From the NCBI GenBank assembly GCA_963626285.1, contig CAVFWQ010000098.1, forward strand, positions 1 to 6,920: a stretch of DNA of 6,920 nt, read 5' to 3'. Below the pieces are notes generated by a model. It was given only the letters and a program-made list of their open reading frames with translations. It was not told the DNA's origin and made no database searches. This DNA is from CAVDRM01 sp963626285 (GTDB lineage Bacteria > Bacillota > Clostridia > Christensenellales > Aristaeellaceae). A program made the position numbers and the translations under genes. Numbering within the stretch: the stretch's first letter is position 1; each line of letters begins with the position of its first letter. Below are positions 1 to 6,041 of this stretch, piece by piece.

Positions 1-182
1 TGCCTCCTTGAACCTGACCGCCTTTCGTTGATCCTTGAAAATTGATTTCCGTGTGCTGAGCGAAAATGACAAGCAGAACGATATTTGCTCGGCAATCATG
101 AGCAGCCCTTTCGATTCACCTTTTTCCATCCGCTCGGAGCTTAAAAATGTTGTTTATGGAGTATAATTTCTCAATTTTTTCT
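1..182. other. Upstream intergenic region without a convincing gene
   Basis: I see no supported gene here. The minus strand is open from an ATG at 129 to the left edge (about 43 codons), but that start has no good ribosome binding site and the predicted peptide resembles nothing I know. The minus strand also reads AAGGAGG at 9-3, which would suit a divergent gene starting just outside the window. A plus-strand TATAAT at 162-167 has no matching -35 box. The stretch 141-182 is markedly AT-rich and leads into the operon's control region. Confidence 0.5.
3..9 (-). promoter_or_regulatory. Possible ribosome binding site of a divergent gene off the left edge
   Basis: On the minus strand these bases read AAGGAGG, a near-ideal Shine-Dalgarno sequence. 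At normal spacing its start codon would lie a few bases beyond position 1. If real, a divergently transcribed gene shares this intergenic region with the operon. The motif could be coincidental, since the start codon cannot be seen. Confidence 0.35.
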
Positions 183-202
183 AATCTTAACAAAATCTTA
201 AC
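183..202. repeat. Tandem 9-bp direct repeat AATCTTAAC with 11-bp period
   Basis: AATCTTAAC occurs at 183-191 and again, identically, at 194-202. The repeat ends exactly where the palindrome at 203-220 begins. An 11-bp period places both copies on the same face of the helix. Read with its flanks it gives TTAACA-N5-TTAACT, the layout used by OmpR/PhoB-type response regulators. It lies about 47-66 bases before the predicted transcription start, where activators commonly bind. A protein-binding role is inferred; AT-rich sequence can form such repeats by chance. Confidence 0.4.
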
Positions 203-220
203 TTGTATACTAGTAGACAA
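203..220. promoter_or_regulatory. Near-perfect 18-bp palindromic operator over the -35 box
   Basis: The sequence TTGTATACTAGTAGACAA pairs with its own reverse complement at 8 of 9 positions; only A207/G216 mismatch. The GT...AC arms and AT-rich centre resemble operators of GntR-family regulators. Its right half overlaps the -35 hexamer at 214-219, so a bound protein would block RNA polymerase. The FCD-type GntR regulator at the end of this operon (6042-6737) is the obvious candidate ligand. The palindrome is directly visible; the pairing of regulator and site is inferred. Confidence 0.7.
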
Positions 221-242
221 ATGAAAATTGCCATGTTATAAT
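214..242 (+). promoter_or_regulatory. Sigma-A-type promoter with extended -10 for the dctPQM-uxuAB operon
   Basis: The -35 box is TAGACA (214-219, five of six to TTGACA). It is followed by a 17-base spacer and a consensus TATAAT (237-242). A TG at 234-235, one base before the -10, completes an extended -10 element. Transcription should start near 249, giving a leader of about 68 bases before dctP. No other promoter of this quality is visible, so it probably drives all six genes. Confidence 0.82.
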
Positions 243-253
243 GCAGATAATAG

Positions 254-290
254 ATGTTTTATGAGGGGCATATTTTTCCTTATAAAGCAT
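254..290 (+). other. 13-bp leader hairpin in the dctP 5' UTR
   Basis: Bases 254-266 pair with 278-290 in RNA over 13 consecutive positions, eleven Watson-Crick and two G-U (257/287 and 263/281), around an 11-base loop (267-277) rich in U. It begins only about five bases after the predicted transcription start and ends 12 bases before the AGGAGG of dctP. No U-tract follows the stem, so it is not a terminator. A 5'-end stem that protects the message from decay is plausible; at DNA level it could also be a second binding site. Confidence 0.55.
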
Positions 291-316
291 AAAGAAAACA
301 ACAGGAGGCTTCATCT

Positions 317-1309
317 ATGAAAAAGGTTCTTGCGCTTGCTCTGGCTCTCGTACTCGTGCTTGGCTGCACCGCAGCGCTGGCCGACACCGTCACCCTGACC
401 TACAGCGAGGTCAACCCCATCGATACCATCGTCGGCAAGACCGCGACCTTCTTCAAGGAAAAGGTCGAAGAGCTGACCAACGGCACCGTCATCATCAACA
501 TTCAGCACTCCGGCGTTCTCGGCACTGAGGCGCAGGTGCTGGACGGCATCCTCAGCAACAGCGGCACGGTTGACATCGGCCGTTTCTCCGCGTTCCAGTT
601 CACCGCTTACGGCTGCAAGAAGGCCACCCTGCTCTCCATCCCCTACACCTTTGTCAGCCGCGAACATTTCTGGAAGTTCGCCAACAGCGATTTGGCTCAG
701 GAATTCCTGAATGAGCCGCAGGAAGTCGGCCTGCCCCTGCGCGGCATCTGCTACGGCGAGGAAGGTTTCCGTCACTTCTTCTTCAGCAAGGAAGTCACTG
801 ACATCAACAGCCTGAAGGAAATGAAGATCCGCGTTTCCGAAGACCCCGTTATGACCGGCATGGTCACCGACCTTGGCGCGAACCCCACCGTGGTTTCCTT
901 CACCGAGCTGTACAGCGCGCTGCAGACCGGCGTCGTGGACGGCGCTGAGCAGCCCATCGCCAACTACAAGTCCAACGCTTTCCCGGAGGTCGCTCCCTAT
1001 CTGATGCTGGACGGCCACACCCTCGGCGCCATCCAGATTGTTATCACCGATATGGCTTGGGCGAAGCTGGATGAATCCCAGCAGAACGCCATCATGGAAG
1101 CCGGCAAGCTGACCCAGGCGTACAACGCCGAGCTGAGCGCCTCCGAAGAAGAAAAGGTGCTTGAGCAGCTCAAAGCCGACGGCGTCCATGTCATCGAAGT
1201 CGAAGACAAGAGCGCTTGGGCTGAAACCTGCAAGAACACCATCGAAAAGAACACTGCGGATCAGGCTGAGCTTTATCAGAAGCTCGTCGATATGCAGTAT
1301 GCGGAGTAA
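317..1309 (+). CDS. dctP: TRAP transporter substrate-binding protein, DctP family
   Basis: This is the extracytoplasmic receptor of a tripartite ATP-independent periplasmic (TRAP) transporter; it binds an organic acid and delivers it to the DctQM membrane unit. The 330-residue length is normal. The N-terminus has a KK pair, a long Ala/Leu/Val core and V-L-G-C at 14-17, a possible lipoprotein cleavage site. An ALA|D signal peptidase I site at 22/23 is the alternative. Family landmarks are the EEGFRHFF stretch (R152), KIRVSEDPV (R172, at the position of the conserved Arg that binds the substrate carboxylate) and VDGAEQP (207-213). The ATG follows AGGAGG at 303-308 by eight bases. As first gene after the promoter, with a hairpin behind it, it should be the most abundant product. 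The linked uxuAB genes suggest a hexuronate or mannonate ligand; the sequence alone does not decide. Confidence 0.95.
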   Translation: MKKVLALALALVLVLGCTAALADTVTLTYSEVNPIDTIVGKTATFFKEKVEELTNGTVIINIQHSGVLGTEAQVLDGILSNSGTVDIGRFSAFQFTAYGCKKATLLSIPYTFVSREHFWKFANSDLAQEFLNEPQEVGLPLRGICYGEEGFRHFFFSKEVTDINSLKEMKIRVSEDPVMTGMVTDLGANPTVVSFTELYSALQTGVVDGAEQPIANYKSNAFPEVAPYLMLDGHTLGAIQIVITDMAWAKLDESQQNAIMEAGKLTQAYNAELSASEEEKVLEQLKADGVHVIEVEDKSAWAETCKNTIEKNTADQAELYQKLVDMQYAE

Positions 1310-1354
1310 TCTTCTCAAAGCAGACATCTAAGCTGAACATTGATTGGTTCTGCA

Positions 1355-1391
1355 GGGGGAGGAGCGGAAGACCTGCTCCTTCCCCTTTCTT
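1355..1391 (+). terminator. Terminator-like hairpin (partial attenuator) between dctP and dctQ
   Basis: GGGGGAGGAGCGG (1355-1367) pairs with CCTGCTCCTTCCCC (1372-1385) around an AAGA loop. The stem has 13 pairs, with one bulged T (1374) and one G-T pair (1359/1381). TTTCTT (1386-1391) follows at once. The stem is strong, but the interrupted U-tract should stop only part of the polymerases or block 3'-end decay. Either effect gives more DctP than DctQM, as expected when one transporter serves many binding proteins. No clear promoter follows it, so dctQ onward presumably depends on readthrough. Confidence 0.7.
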
Positions 1392-1468
1392 CAAGGTGAT
1401 AAGGTTCTTCCTTTATCTTGTGGCATCCGAAAATGAAGATAAGAAAATCTGGAAGGGGTCGTTAGACA

Positions 1469-2026
1469 ATGCCGAAAATCTTTAAGGCTTTGGACAAGCT
1501 GAAAATTGTCTATGACATTACGGATAAAATCCTGATGACCATCTGCAAGGTGCTGTTGATTGCAGATATTATCATCGCCATACTGACCGTTATCCAGCGT
1601 TATGTCCCCAATTATATTTTCCCTGCCATGCCGTGGGGCGAGCAGATGGTGCTGACGTTCATGGTCTACATGGCCGTGCTGTCCGCAGCCATCGCCATCC
1701 GCCGCGGCTCGCACATCCGCATGACGGCGTTCGACAAATATTTCCCCAAGACCTTCATTAAAATCTCCGACTTGATCAGTGACCTGATCGTTCTGGCTCT
1801 GGGCGTGGTCATGGTCATGTACGGCTCGCAGGTCTGCACCGGCCCGCTCGCCAAATTCGGCAAATACGAATCCATCCCGACTTTAAGCAAGCTGTGGATG
1901 TATCTGCCCGTCCCGATTGCCGGCATCGGCATGATTGTTTTTGAAGTTGAAGCCATTTATCAGACGTTTCGCTCCTTCTTTGTGGAGGAAGAAAAAACTG
2001 ACGTACAGGAGGTGGAAGGCGTATGA
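1469..2026 (+). CDS. dctQ: TRAP transporter small permease subunit, DctQ family
   Basis: This is the small membrane subunit of the TRAP transporter; it pairs with DctM in the cytoplasmic membrane and helps dock the loaded binding protein. The 185 residues give about four membrane segments, near 21-43, 58-78, 100-122 and 143-165, the usual DctQ topology. The family signature is seen at PWGEQMVLTFMVYMAVLSAA (55-74) followed by IRRGSHIRM (77-85), with the conserved Trp/Glu and the RxGxHI turn. The charged C-terminal tail (172-182) is cytoplasmic or flexible. The ATG follows a G-rich site (GGAAGGGG, 1451-1458) by about ten bases, a weaker site than that of dctP. The stop overlaps the start of dctM by ATGA, so the two subunits are translationally coupled. 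Confidence 0.93.
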   Translation: MPKIFKALDKLKIVYDITDKILMTICKVLLIADIIIAILTVIQRYVPNYIFPAMPWGEQMVLTFMVYMAVLSAAIAIRRGSHIRMTAFDKYFPKTFIKISDLISDLIVLALGVVMVMYGSQVCTGPLAKFGKYESIPTLSKLWMYLPVPIAGIGMIVFEVEAIYQTFRSFFVEEEKTDVQEVEGV

Positions 2027-3318
2027 CCCCTGATGTCGTATCGATCACTCTGCTGCTGGGTTCTTTCCTTCTGCTCATCATCATGCGCGTACCGATTGCG
2101 TATGCCGTAGGCGTTTCCACCGTTCTCTGCTTCCTGAATATGGGCACCGGCCTCACAACATTGCCCATTCAGATGGTCAAGGGCATCTGGTCGTACAGCC
2201 TGATGGCCGTCCCCTTTTTCATCACAATGGGCTGTCTGATGGGTTCAGGCGGTATATCCGATAAGCTGGTCGCCTTAGCCAATTCTCTGGTCGGCTGGAT
2301 GCGCGGCGGCCTGGCGATGGTCAACTGCGTGGACAGCTACTTCTTCGGCGGCATCTCCGGCTCCGCCGCGGCGGACACCGCGAGCCTCGGTTCCATCATC
2401 ATCCCCATGATGGTCGAACAGGGCTACGATGACGACTTTGCAACGGCGCTGACCATCACGTCCTCCGTGGAAGGCATCCTCGTTCCGCCGAGCCACAACA
2501 TGGTCATTTATGCCACCTCCGCCGGCGGCGTGAGCGTCGGTGCGCTGTTCATGGCCGGCTACATTCCCGGCGCCATCCTGTGCATCTGCCTGATGGTCGG
2601 CTCTTACATCATCTCCGTGAAGCGCGGCTACCCCAAGGGCGAACCGTTCAGCCTTATCAAATTTCTCAAGCAGTGTCAGCAGTCCTTCTGGGCTTTGGCA
2701 GCCATCCTGATTGTGGTCGTCGGCGTGGTCGCCGGTGTGTTCACCGCCACCGAAAGCGCCGCCATCGCCGTCCTTTATTCTTTGTTCGTCAGCGTCTATG
2801 TGTACAAGGGACTGAATTGGAAGGGCGTTTGGAAGGCGCTGAACGAGTGCGTGGAGACGTTGAGCATCGTGCTGATCCTCATTTCCACCTCCGCCGCCTT
2901 CGGCTACTGCCTGACTATCCTGCACGTTCCGCAGTTCGCTGCCGATCTCATCACCAGCGTTTCCAGCAACCCCATCGTGCTGGCGCTGCTGATCAACCTC
3001 ATCCTGCTCATCCTCGGCTGCATCATGGATATGGCGCCAATCATCCTGATTGCCACCCCCATCCTGCTGCCCATCGCCGAGAGCATCGGCATCGACAAAA
3101 TTCAGTTTGGTATTATGATGATGCTGAACTGCGGCATCGGCCTGCTGACCCCGCCCGTCGGCTCCGTGCTGTTCATCGGCTCTGCCGTATCCAAAGTGCC
3201 GATGGAGCGCGTGGTCAAGGCGACCCTGCCCTTCTATCTTTGCATGCTCGTTGCGCTGCTGCTGATTACCTTCATTCCCGAAATCAGCCTGTTCCTGCCG
3301 CGCCTGTTCATGCAGTAA
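2023..3318 (+). CDS. dctM: TRAP transporter large permease subunit, DctM family
   Basis: This is the translocating subunit of the TRAP transporter, which carries substrate with a cation (usually Na+) across the cytoplasmic membrane. At 431 residues it is full length, with hydrophobic segments throughout, as expected for this elevator-type fold. Conserved motifs include FFGGISGSAAADTASLG (107-123), GILVPPSHNMVIYA (151-164), FTATESAAIAVLY (240-252), the MDMAPIILIATPILLP block (335-350) and GLLTPPVGSVLFIG (373-386). The paired PPS and TPPVG loops mark the two inverted-repeat halves that form the ion and substrate sites. The start lies in the ATGA overlap with dctQ, ten bases after AGGAGG at 2007-2012. 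uxuA begins 12 bases after its stop, linking import to catabolism. Confidence 0.95.
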   Translation: MTPDVVSITLLLGSFLLLIIMRVPIAYAVGVSTVLCFLNMGTGLTTLPIQMVKGIWSYSLMAVPFFITMGCLMGSGGISDKLVALANSLVGWMRGGLAMVNCVDSYFFGGISGSAAADTASLGSIIIPMMVEQGYDDDFATALTITSSVEGILVPPSHNMVIYATSAGGVSVGALFMAGYIPGAILCICLMVGSYIISVKRGYPKGEPFSLIKFLKQCQQSFWALAAILIVVVGVVAGVFTATESAAIAVLYSLFVSVYVYKGLNWKGVWKALNECVETLSIVLILISTSAAFGYCLTILHVPQFAADLITSVSSNPIVLALLINLILLILGCIMDMAPIILIATPILLPIAESIGIDKIQFGIMMMLNCGIGLLTPPVGSVLFIGSAVSKVPMERVVKATLPFYLCMLVALLLITFIPEISLFLPRLFMQ

Positions 3319-3330
3319 GGAGCAATTTTC

Positions 3331-4407
3331 ATGAAAATGACTTTCCGCTGGTATGGCAGCAAGGATGACCCCATCCCTCTGCGCTATGTCCGGCAGATAC
3401 CCGGCATGAGCGGCCTGATGGGGCTTTTGGATAAGCCCGCAGGCATCGCTTGGGAAGAAGACGAGATTCGTGCGCTGACGGAGGAGGTTCACGCCGAGGG
3501 CTTGGCCTTAGAGGTCATCGAGAGCGTCAATGTCCATGAGGACATCAAGCTCGGCCTGCCCACCCGTGACCAATACATCGAAAATTACCGCACGACCATC
3601 CGCCGTCTGGCGAAATACGGCGTAAAGGTCATCATCTACAACTTTATGCCCGTGTTCGACTGGCTGCGGACGGACTTGGCCCGCGTGATTCCCGAAGACG
3701 GCTCGAACAGCCTGTACTTTGATGAAAAAGACTTGGGCGAGATGGGTCCGCTGGAAATCGTGCGGCGCACGGCCGAGGCTTCCTGCGGCTTCACCCTGCC
3801 CGGCTGGGAGCCGGAGCGCCTGAGCCTGCTGGAGCAGACCCTGCGCGGCTACGAGGGCATGACGGACGACAGGCTGCGCGAAAATTTCCGCTATTTCCTG
3901 GACGGCGTGATTCCCGTGTGCGAGGAGGTCGGCATCAAAATGGCCTGCCATCCCGACGACCCCGCCTGGCCGATCTTCGGCCTGCCGCGCATTGCGCACT
4001 GCCAAGCGGACTTTGATAAGATGGTCGCCCTGCATGATTCGCCCGCGAACACGCTCTGCCTCTGCACCGGCTCTCTCGGCTCTGACCCGAACAACGATGT
4101 GCCGGAGCTGGTGCGGCACTTCGGCGCGATGGAACGCATCGGCGCGATGCACGTCCGCAACGTAAAGCACTTGGGCTATCATCACTTTAGAGAAGCGGCT
4201 CACCTGTCCGCAGACGGCGACTTGGATATGTACGCCATCATGAAGGCCATCTACGATTTCTGCCCGAATACCTATGTCCGTCCAGACCATGGGCGCATGA
4301 TTTGGGACGAAAAGGGACGGCCGGGTTACGGCCTGTATGACCGTGCGCTGGGCGCTGCCTATCTGAACGGCCTGTGGGAGGCCATCTGCAAGGAGAATGC
4401 CAAATGA
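3331..4407 (+). CDS. uxuA: D-mannonate dehydratase
   Basis: The enzyme (EC 4.2.1.8) dehydrates D-mannonate to 2-keto-3-deoxy-D-gluconate in the cytoplasm, in the glucuronate branch of hexuronate breakdown. The 358 residues match the usual length of the Firmicutes UxuA form. Signature segments are MTFRWYG (3-9), YNFMPVFDWLRTDL (103-116), MACHPDDPAWPIFGLPRI (204-221), CLCTGSLG (243-250), MHVRNVKH (273-280) and YVRPDHGRMIW (315-325). H207, C245, H274 and D319 fall where the family binds its divalent metal (Mn2+ or similar), so the protein looks active. The ATG follows TAAGGAG at 3316-3322 by eight bases, and that site overlaps the dctM stop codon. The gene overlaps uxuB by ATGA. Confidence 0.96.
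   Translation: MKMTFRWYGSKDDPIPLRYVRQIPGMSGLMGLLDKPAGIAWEEDEIRALTEEVHAEGLALEVIESVNVHEDIKLGLPTRDQYIENYRTTIRRLAKYGVKVIIYNFMPVFDWLRTDLARVIPEDGSNSLYFDEKDLGEMGPLEIVRRTAEASCGFTLPGWEPERLSLLEQTLRGYEGMTDDRLRENFRYFLDGVIPVCEEVGIKMACHPDDPAWPIFGLPRIAHCQADFDKMVALHDSPANTLCLCTGSLGSDPNNDVPELVRHFGAMERIGAMHVRNVKHLGYHHFREAAHLSADGDLDMYAIMKAIYDFCPNTYVRPDHGRMIWDEKGRPGYGLYDRALGAAYLNGLWEAICKENAK
4390..4396 (+). promoter_or_regulatory. Ribosome binding site that sets the uxuB start
   Basis: AAGGAGA lies seven bases before the ATG at 4404, inside the end of uxuA. An in-frame GTG at 4374 would add ten residues (MGGHLQGECQ), but it lies upstream of this site and has no comparable one of its own. The ATG at 4404 is therefore the better start. 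It also gives the ATGA overlap seen between dctQ and dctM. Confidence 0.75.
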
Positions 4408-6017
4408 AACTGAATGAACAGGGTGTTCTGAATGCTGCGGCTTGGCGGGAAGCGCAAATTGCGCTTCCCTCCTTTGACCGAGCGCAAATGTGCCAAAAAA
4501 CCGCCGATGCCCCGCACTGGGTTCACTTCGGCGCGGGCAACATCTTCCGCGGCTTCATTGCCGGCCTGCAGCAGACACTGCTTGAACAGGGCGCGGAAAA
4601 CACGGGCATTGTGGCTGCGGAGACCTTTGATGATGAAATCATCGATAGAATCTATGAGCCCCACGATGCCATGACCCTGCTGGTCACGCTGCTGCCGGAC
4701 GGCTCAACGGACAAAAAGGTCATCGCCTCCATCGAAAAAGGGCTGAGGGCAAGCCCGCGTTTCCCGAAGGACTGGCGTTCCCTGTGCGCCGCATTTGAAG
4801 AACCGGCGCTGCAGATGGTCAGCTTCACCATCACCGAAAAGGGCTACGCGCTGTACAATATGCACGGAGAAATGCAGGAAATCGCCGCCAGGGACATTGC
4901 GAACGGTCCTTCAAGCCCCTGTCATGCCATGAGCGTGGTGACGGCGCTGCTCTTCAGGCGCTTCACGGTCTGCGGCACGCCTGTTGCGATGGTCAGCATG
5001 GATAATTGCAGTCACAACGGCGAAAAGCTGCGTGCAAGCGTTCTTCAAATCGCCCGCGGCTGGCTGGATAACGGCTTTGTTCCCGCCGCATTCGTTGAAT
5101 GGCTGGAAAACGAGCAGAAGGTCAGCTTCCCGTGGAGCATGATTGACAAAATCACGCCCAGACCGTCGGCTGAGATCGAGCGGCAGCTCACAGCCTTGGG
5201 TCTCGAGGACATGGCGCCCGTCGTCACGAAAAAGGGAACATACATCGCGCCCTTTGTCAACGCGGAAGCCCCGCAGTACCTCGTCATCGAGGACAGCTTT
5301 CCGAACGGCCGCCCCGCGCTGGAAAAGGCAGGCGTATACATGACAAACCGCGATACCGTCAACAACACAGAGCGCATGAAGGTCACGACCTGCTTAAATC
5401 CCCTGCATACGGCGCTGGCGGTGTACGGCTGTCTGCTGGGGTATCGGCTCATCGCCGATGAAATGCATGACCCTGAGCTCAGCAAATTGGTGAGGCGGCT
5501 CGGCTATCGGGAGGGACTGCCCGTGGTGACAGACCCGAAGATTCTAAGCCCCAAAGCCTTCTTGGACGAGGTGGTGGAGCAGCGTCTGCCTAACCCCTTC
5601 ATGCCGGACACCCCGCAGCGCATTGCCACCGATACGAGCCAGAAAATCCCCGTGCGCTTCGGCGAAACGCTGAAGAGCTATGCCGCCCGCCCCAATTTGG
5701 ATGCGTCCGCCCTGGTCGCCCTGCCGCTGGCCTTGGCCGGCTGGCTGCGCTATCTCTTGGGGCTTGACGATGAAGGCAGGGAGATGGCCGTCAGCTCCGA
5801 CCCCATGCTTCCGCAGCTTCAGGACGCGCTCAGGGGCGTGACCCTCGGCCGTCCCGACAGCGCCGAAGGCGTTCTGGACGACATCCTGAAAAACGAGGTT
5901 CTCTTCGGCATTGACCTGAACAAGGTCGCCCTTGCCGACAAGGTCAAAACCATGTTCGCCGAAATGCTCAGGGGAACGGGCGCTGTCAGAGACACGCTGA
6001 AACGATATTTGGCATAA
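4404..6017 (+). CDS. uxuB: D-mannonate oxidoreductase (fructuronate reductase), mannitol dehydrogenase family
   Basis: The enzyme (EC 1.1.1.57) reduces D-fructuronate to D-mannonate with NADH, supplying the substrate of UxuA. It belongs to the long-chain mannitol dehydrogenase family, and its 537 residues fit the longer Gram-positive forms. The Rossmann-type signature HFGAGNIFRGF is at 41-51, the VSMDNCSHNGEKL motif at 197-209, and VIEDSFPNGRP at 294-303. The catalytic pattern KVTTCLNPLHTALA (326-339) has Lys326, Asn332 and His335. The C-terminal helical domain (about 340-537) is complete. Tagaturonate reductase or a polyol dehydrogenase cannot be excluded by motifs alone; the overlap with uxuA makes fructuronate the most likely substrate. 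Codons 15-23 contain a perfect 23-bp palindrome, described separately. Confidence 0.9.
   Translation: MKLNEQGVLNAAAWREAQIALPSFDRAQMCQKTADAPHWVHFGAGNIFRGFIAGLQQTLLEQGAENTGIVAAETFDDEIIDRIYEPHDAMTLLVTLLPDGSTDKKVIASIEKGLRASPRFPKDWRSLCAAFEEPALQMVSFTITEKGYALYNMHGEMQEIAARDIANGPSSPCHAMSVVTALLFRRFTVCGTPVAMVSMDNCSHNGEKLRASVLQIARGWLDNGFVPAAFVEWLENEQKVSFPWSMIDKITPRPSAEIERQLTALGLEDMAPVVTKKGTYIAPFVNAEAPQYLVIEDSFPNGRPALEKAGVYMTNRDTVNNTERMKVTTCLNPLHTALAVYGCLLGYRLIADEMHDPELSKLVRRLGYREGLPVVTDPKILSPKAFLDEVVEQRLPNPFMPDTPQRIATDTSQKIPVRFGETLKSYAARPNLDASALVALPLALAGWLRYLLGLDDEGREMAVSSDPMLPQLQDALRGVTLGRPDSAEGVLDDILKNEVLFGIDLNKVALADKVKTMFAEMLRGTGAVRDTLKRYLA
4447..4469. repeat. Perfect 23-bp palindrome inside the start of uxuB
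   Basis: The arms GGGAAGCGCAA (4447-4457) and TTGCGCTTCCC (4459-4469) are exact reverse complements around a single A at 4458. In RNA, the nine outer GC-rich pairs would close a five-base AAATT loop, a very stable hairpin beginning 43 bases after the uxuB start codon. It encodes ordinary residues (about 15-23), and no U-tract follows. An intragenic operator, a pause site or a translation-tuning hairpin are all possible; none is shown. Confidence 0.75.
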
Positions 6018-6027
6018 CACGGAAAAT

Positions 6028-6032
6028 AGGAG
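6028..6032 (+). promoter_or_regulatory. Ribosome binding site for the regulator's GTG start
   Basis: AGGAG sits nine bases before the GTG at 6042 in the 24-base gap after uxuB. The first in-frame ATG, at 6063 (codon 8), lacks such a site and would cut into the N-terminal arm of the DNA-binding domain, so the GTG is preferred. A GTG start may keep the regulator level low relative to the enzymes. Confidence 0.7.
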
Positions 6033-6041
6033 TGAAAAAAC

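Noticed and set aside
1..129. Minus-strand partial open frame beginning at ATG 129
   Set aside because: It has no ribosome binding site, no recognisable protein sequence, and codon use unlike the GC-biased genes. The AAGGAGG at its far end better suits a start outside the window.
162..167. TATAAT as a second plus-strand promoter
   Set aside because: The hexamer 17 bases upstream (GCTTAA, 139-144) does not resemble a -35 box and there is no extended -10 TG. The promoter at 214-242 is far better.
160..188. Minus-strand TATACT as promoter for a divergent gene
   Set aside because: No acceptable -35 box is found at 16-18 bases spacing.
221..236. CcpA (cre) site next to the promoter
   Set aside because: TGAAAATTGCCA shares only the start of the cre consensus and lacks the central CG and symmetric right half.
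311..1327. Long minus-strand open frame (338 codons) opposite dctP
   Set aside because: dctP is a clear full-length family member with signal peptide and ribosome binding site. The antisense frame has low-complexity Gly/Asp/Val/Gln-rich composition typical of the reverse of GC-rich coding DNA, with no recognisable domain.
1463..1469. Operator half-site TAGACAA before dctQ, and its reverse complement TTGTCTA at 6743-6749
   Set aside because: Neither has the second half of the palindrome. About one 7-base match in either orientation is expected by chance in 6.9 kb.
2275..3492. Minus-strand open frame of 405 codons across dctM and uxuA
   Set aside because: It is rich in His, Asp, Gln and Gly, crosses the boundary of two well-supported genes, and matches no family I recognise. 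It reflects third-position GC bias.
4451..4489. Direct repeat AGCGCAAAT at 4451-4459 and 4481-4489
   Set aside because: Both copies encode similar residues (Ala-Gln-Ile and Ala-Gln-Met) in one reading frame, so codon use explains it without a separate function.
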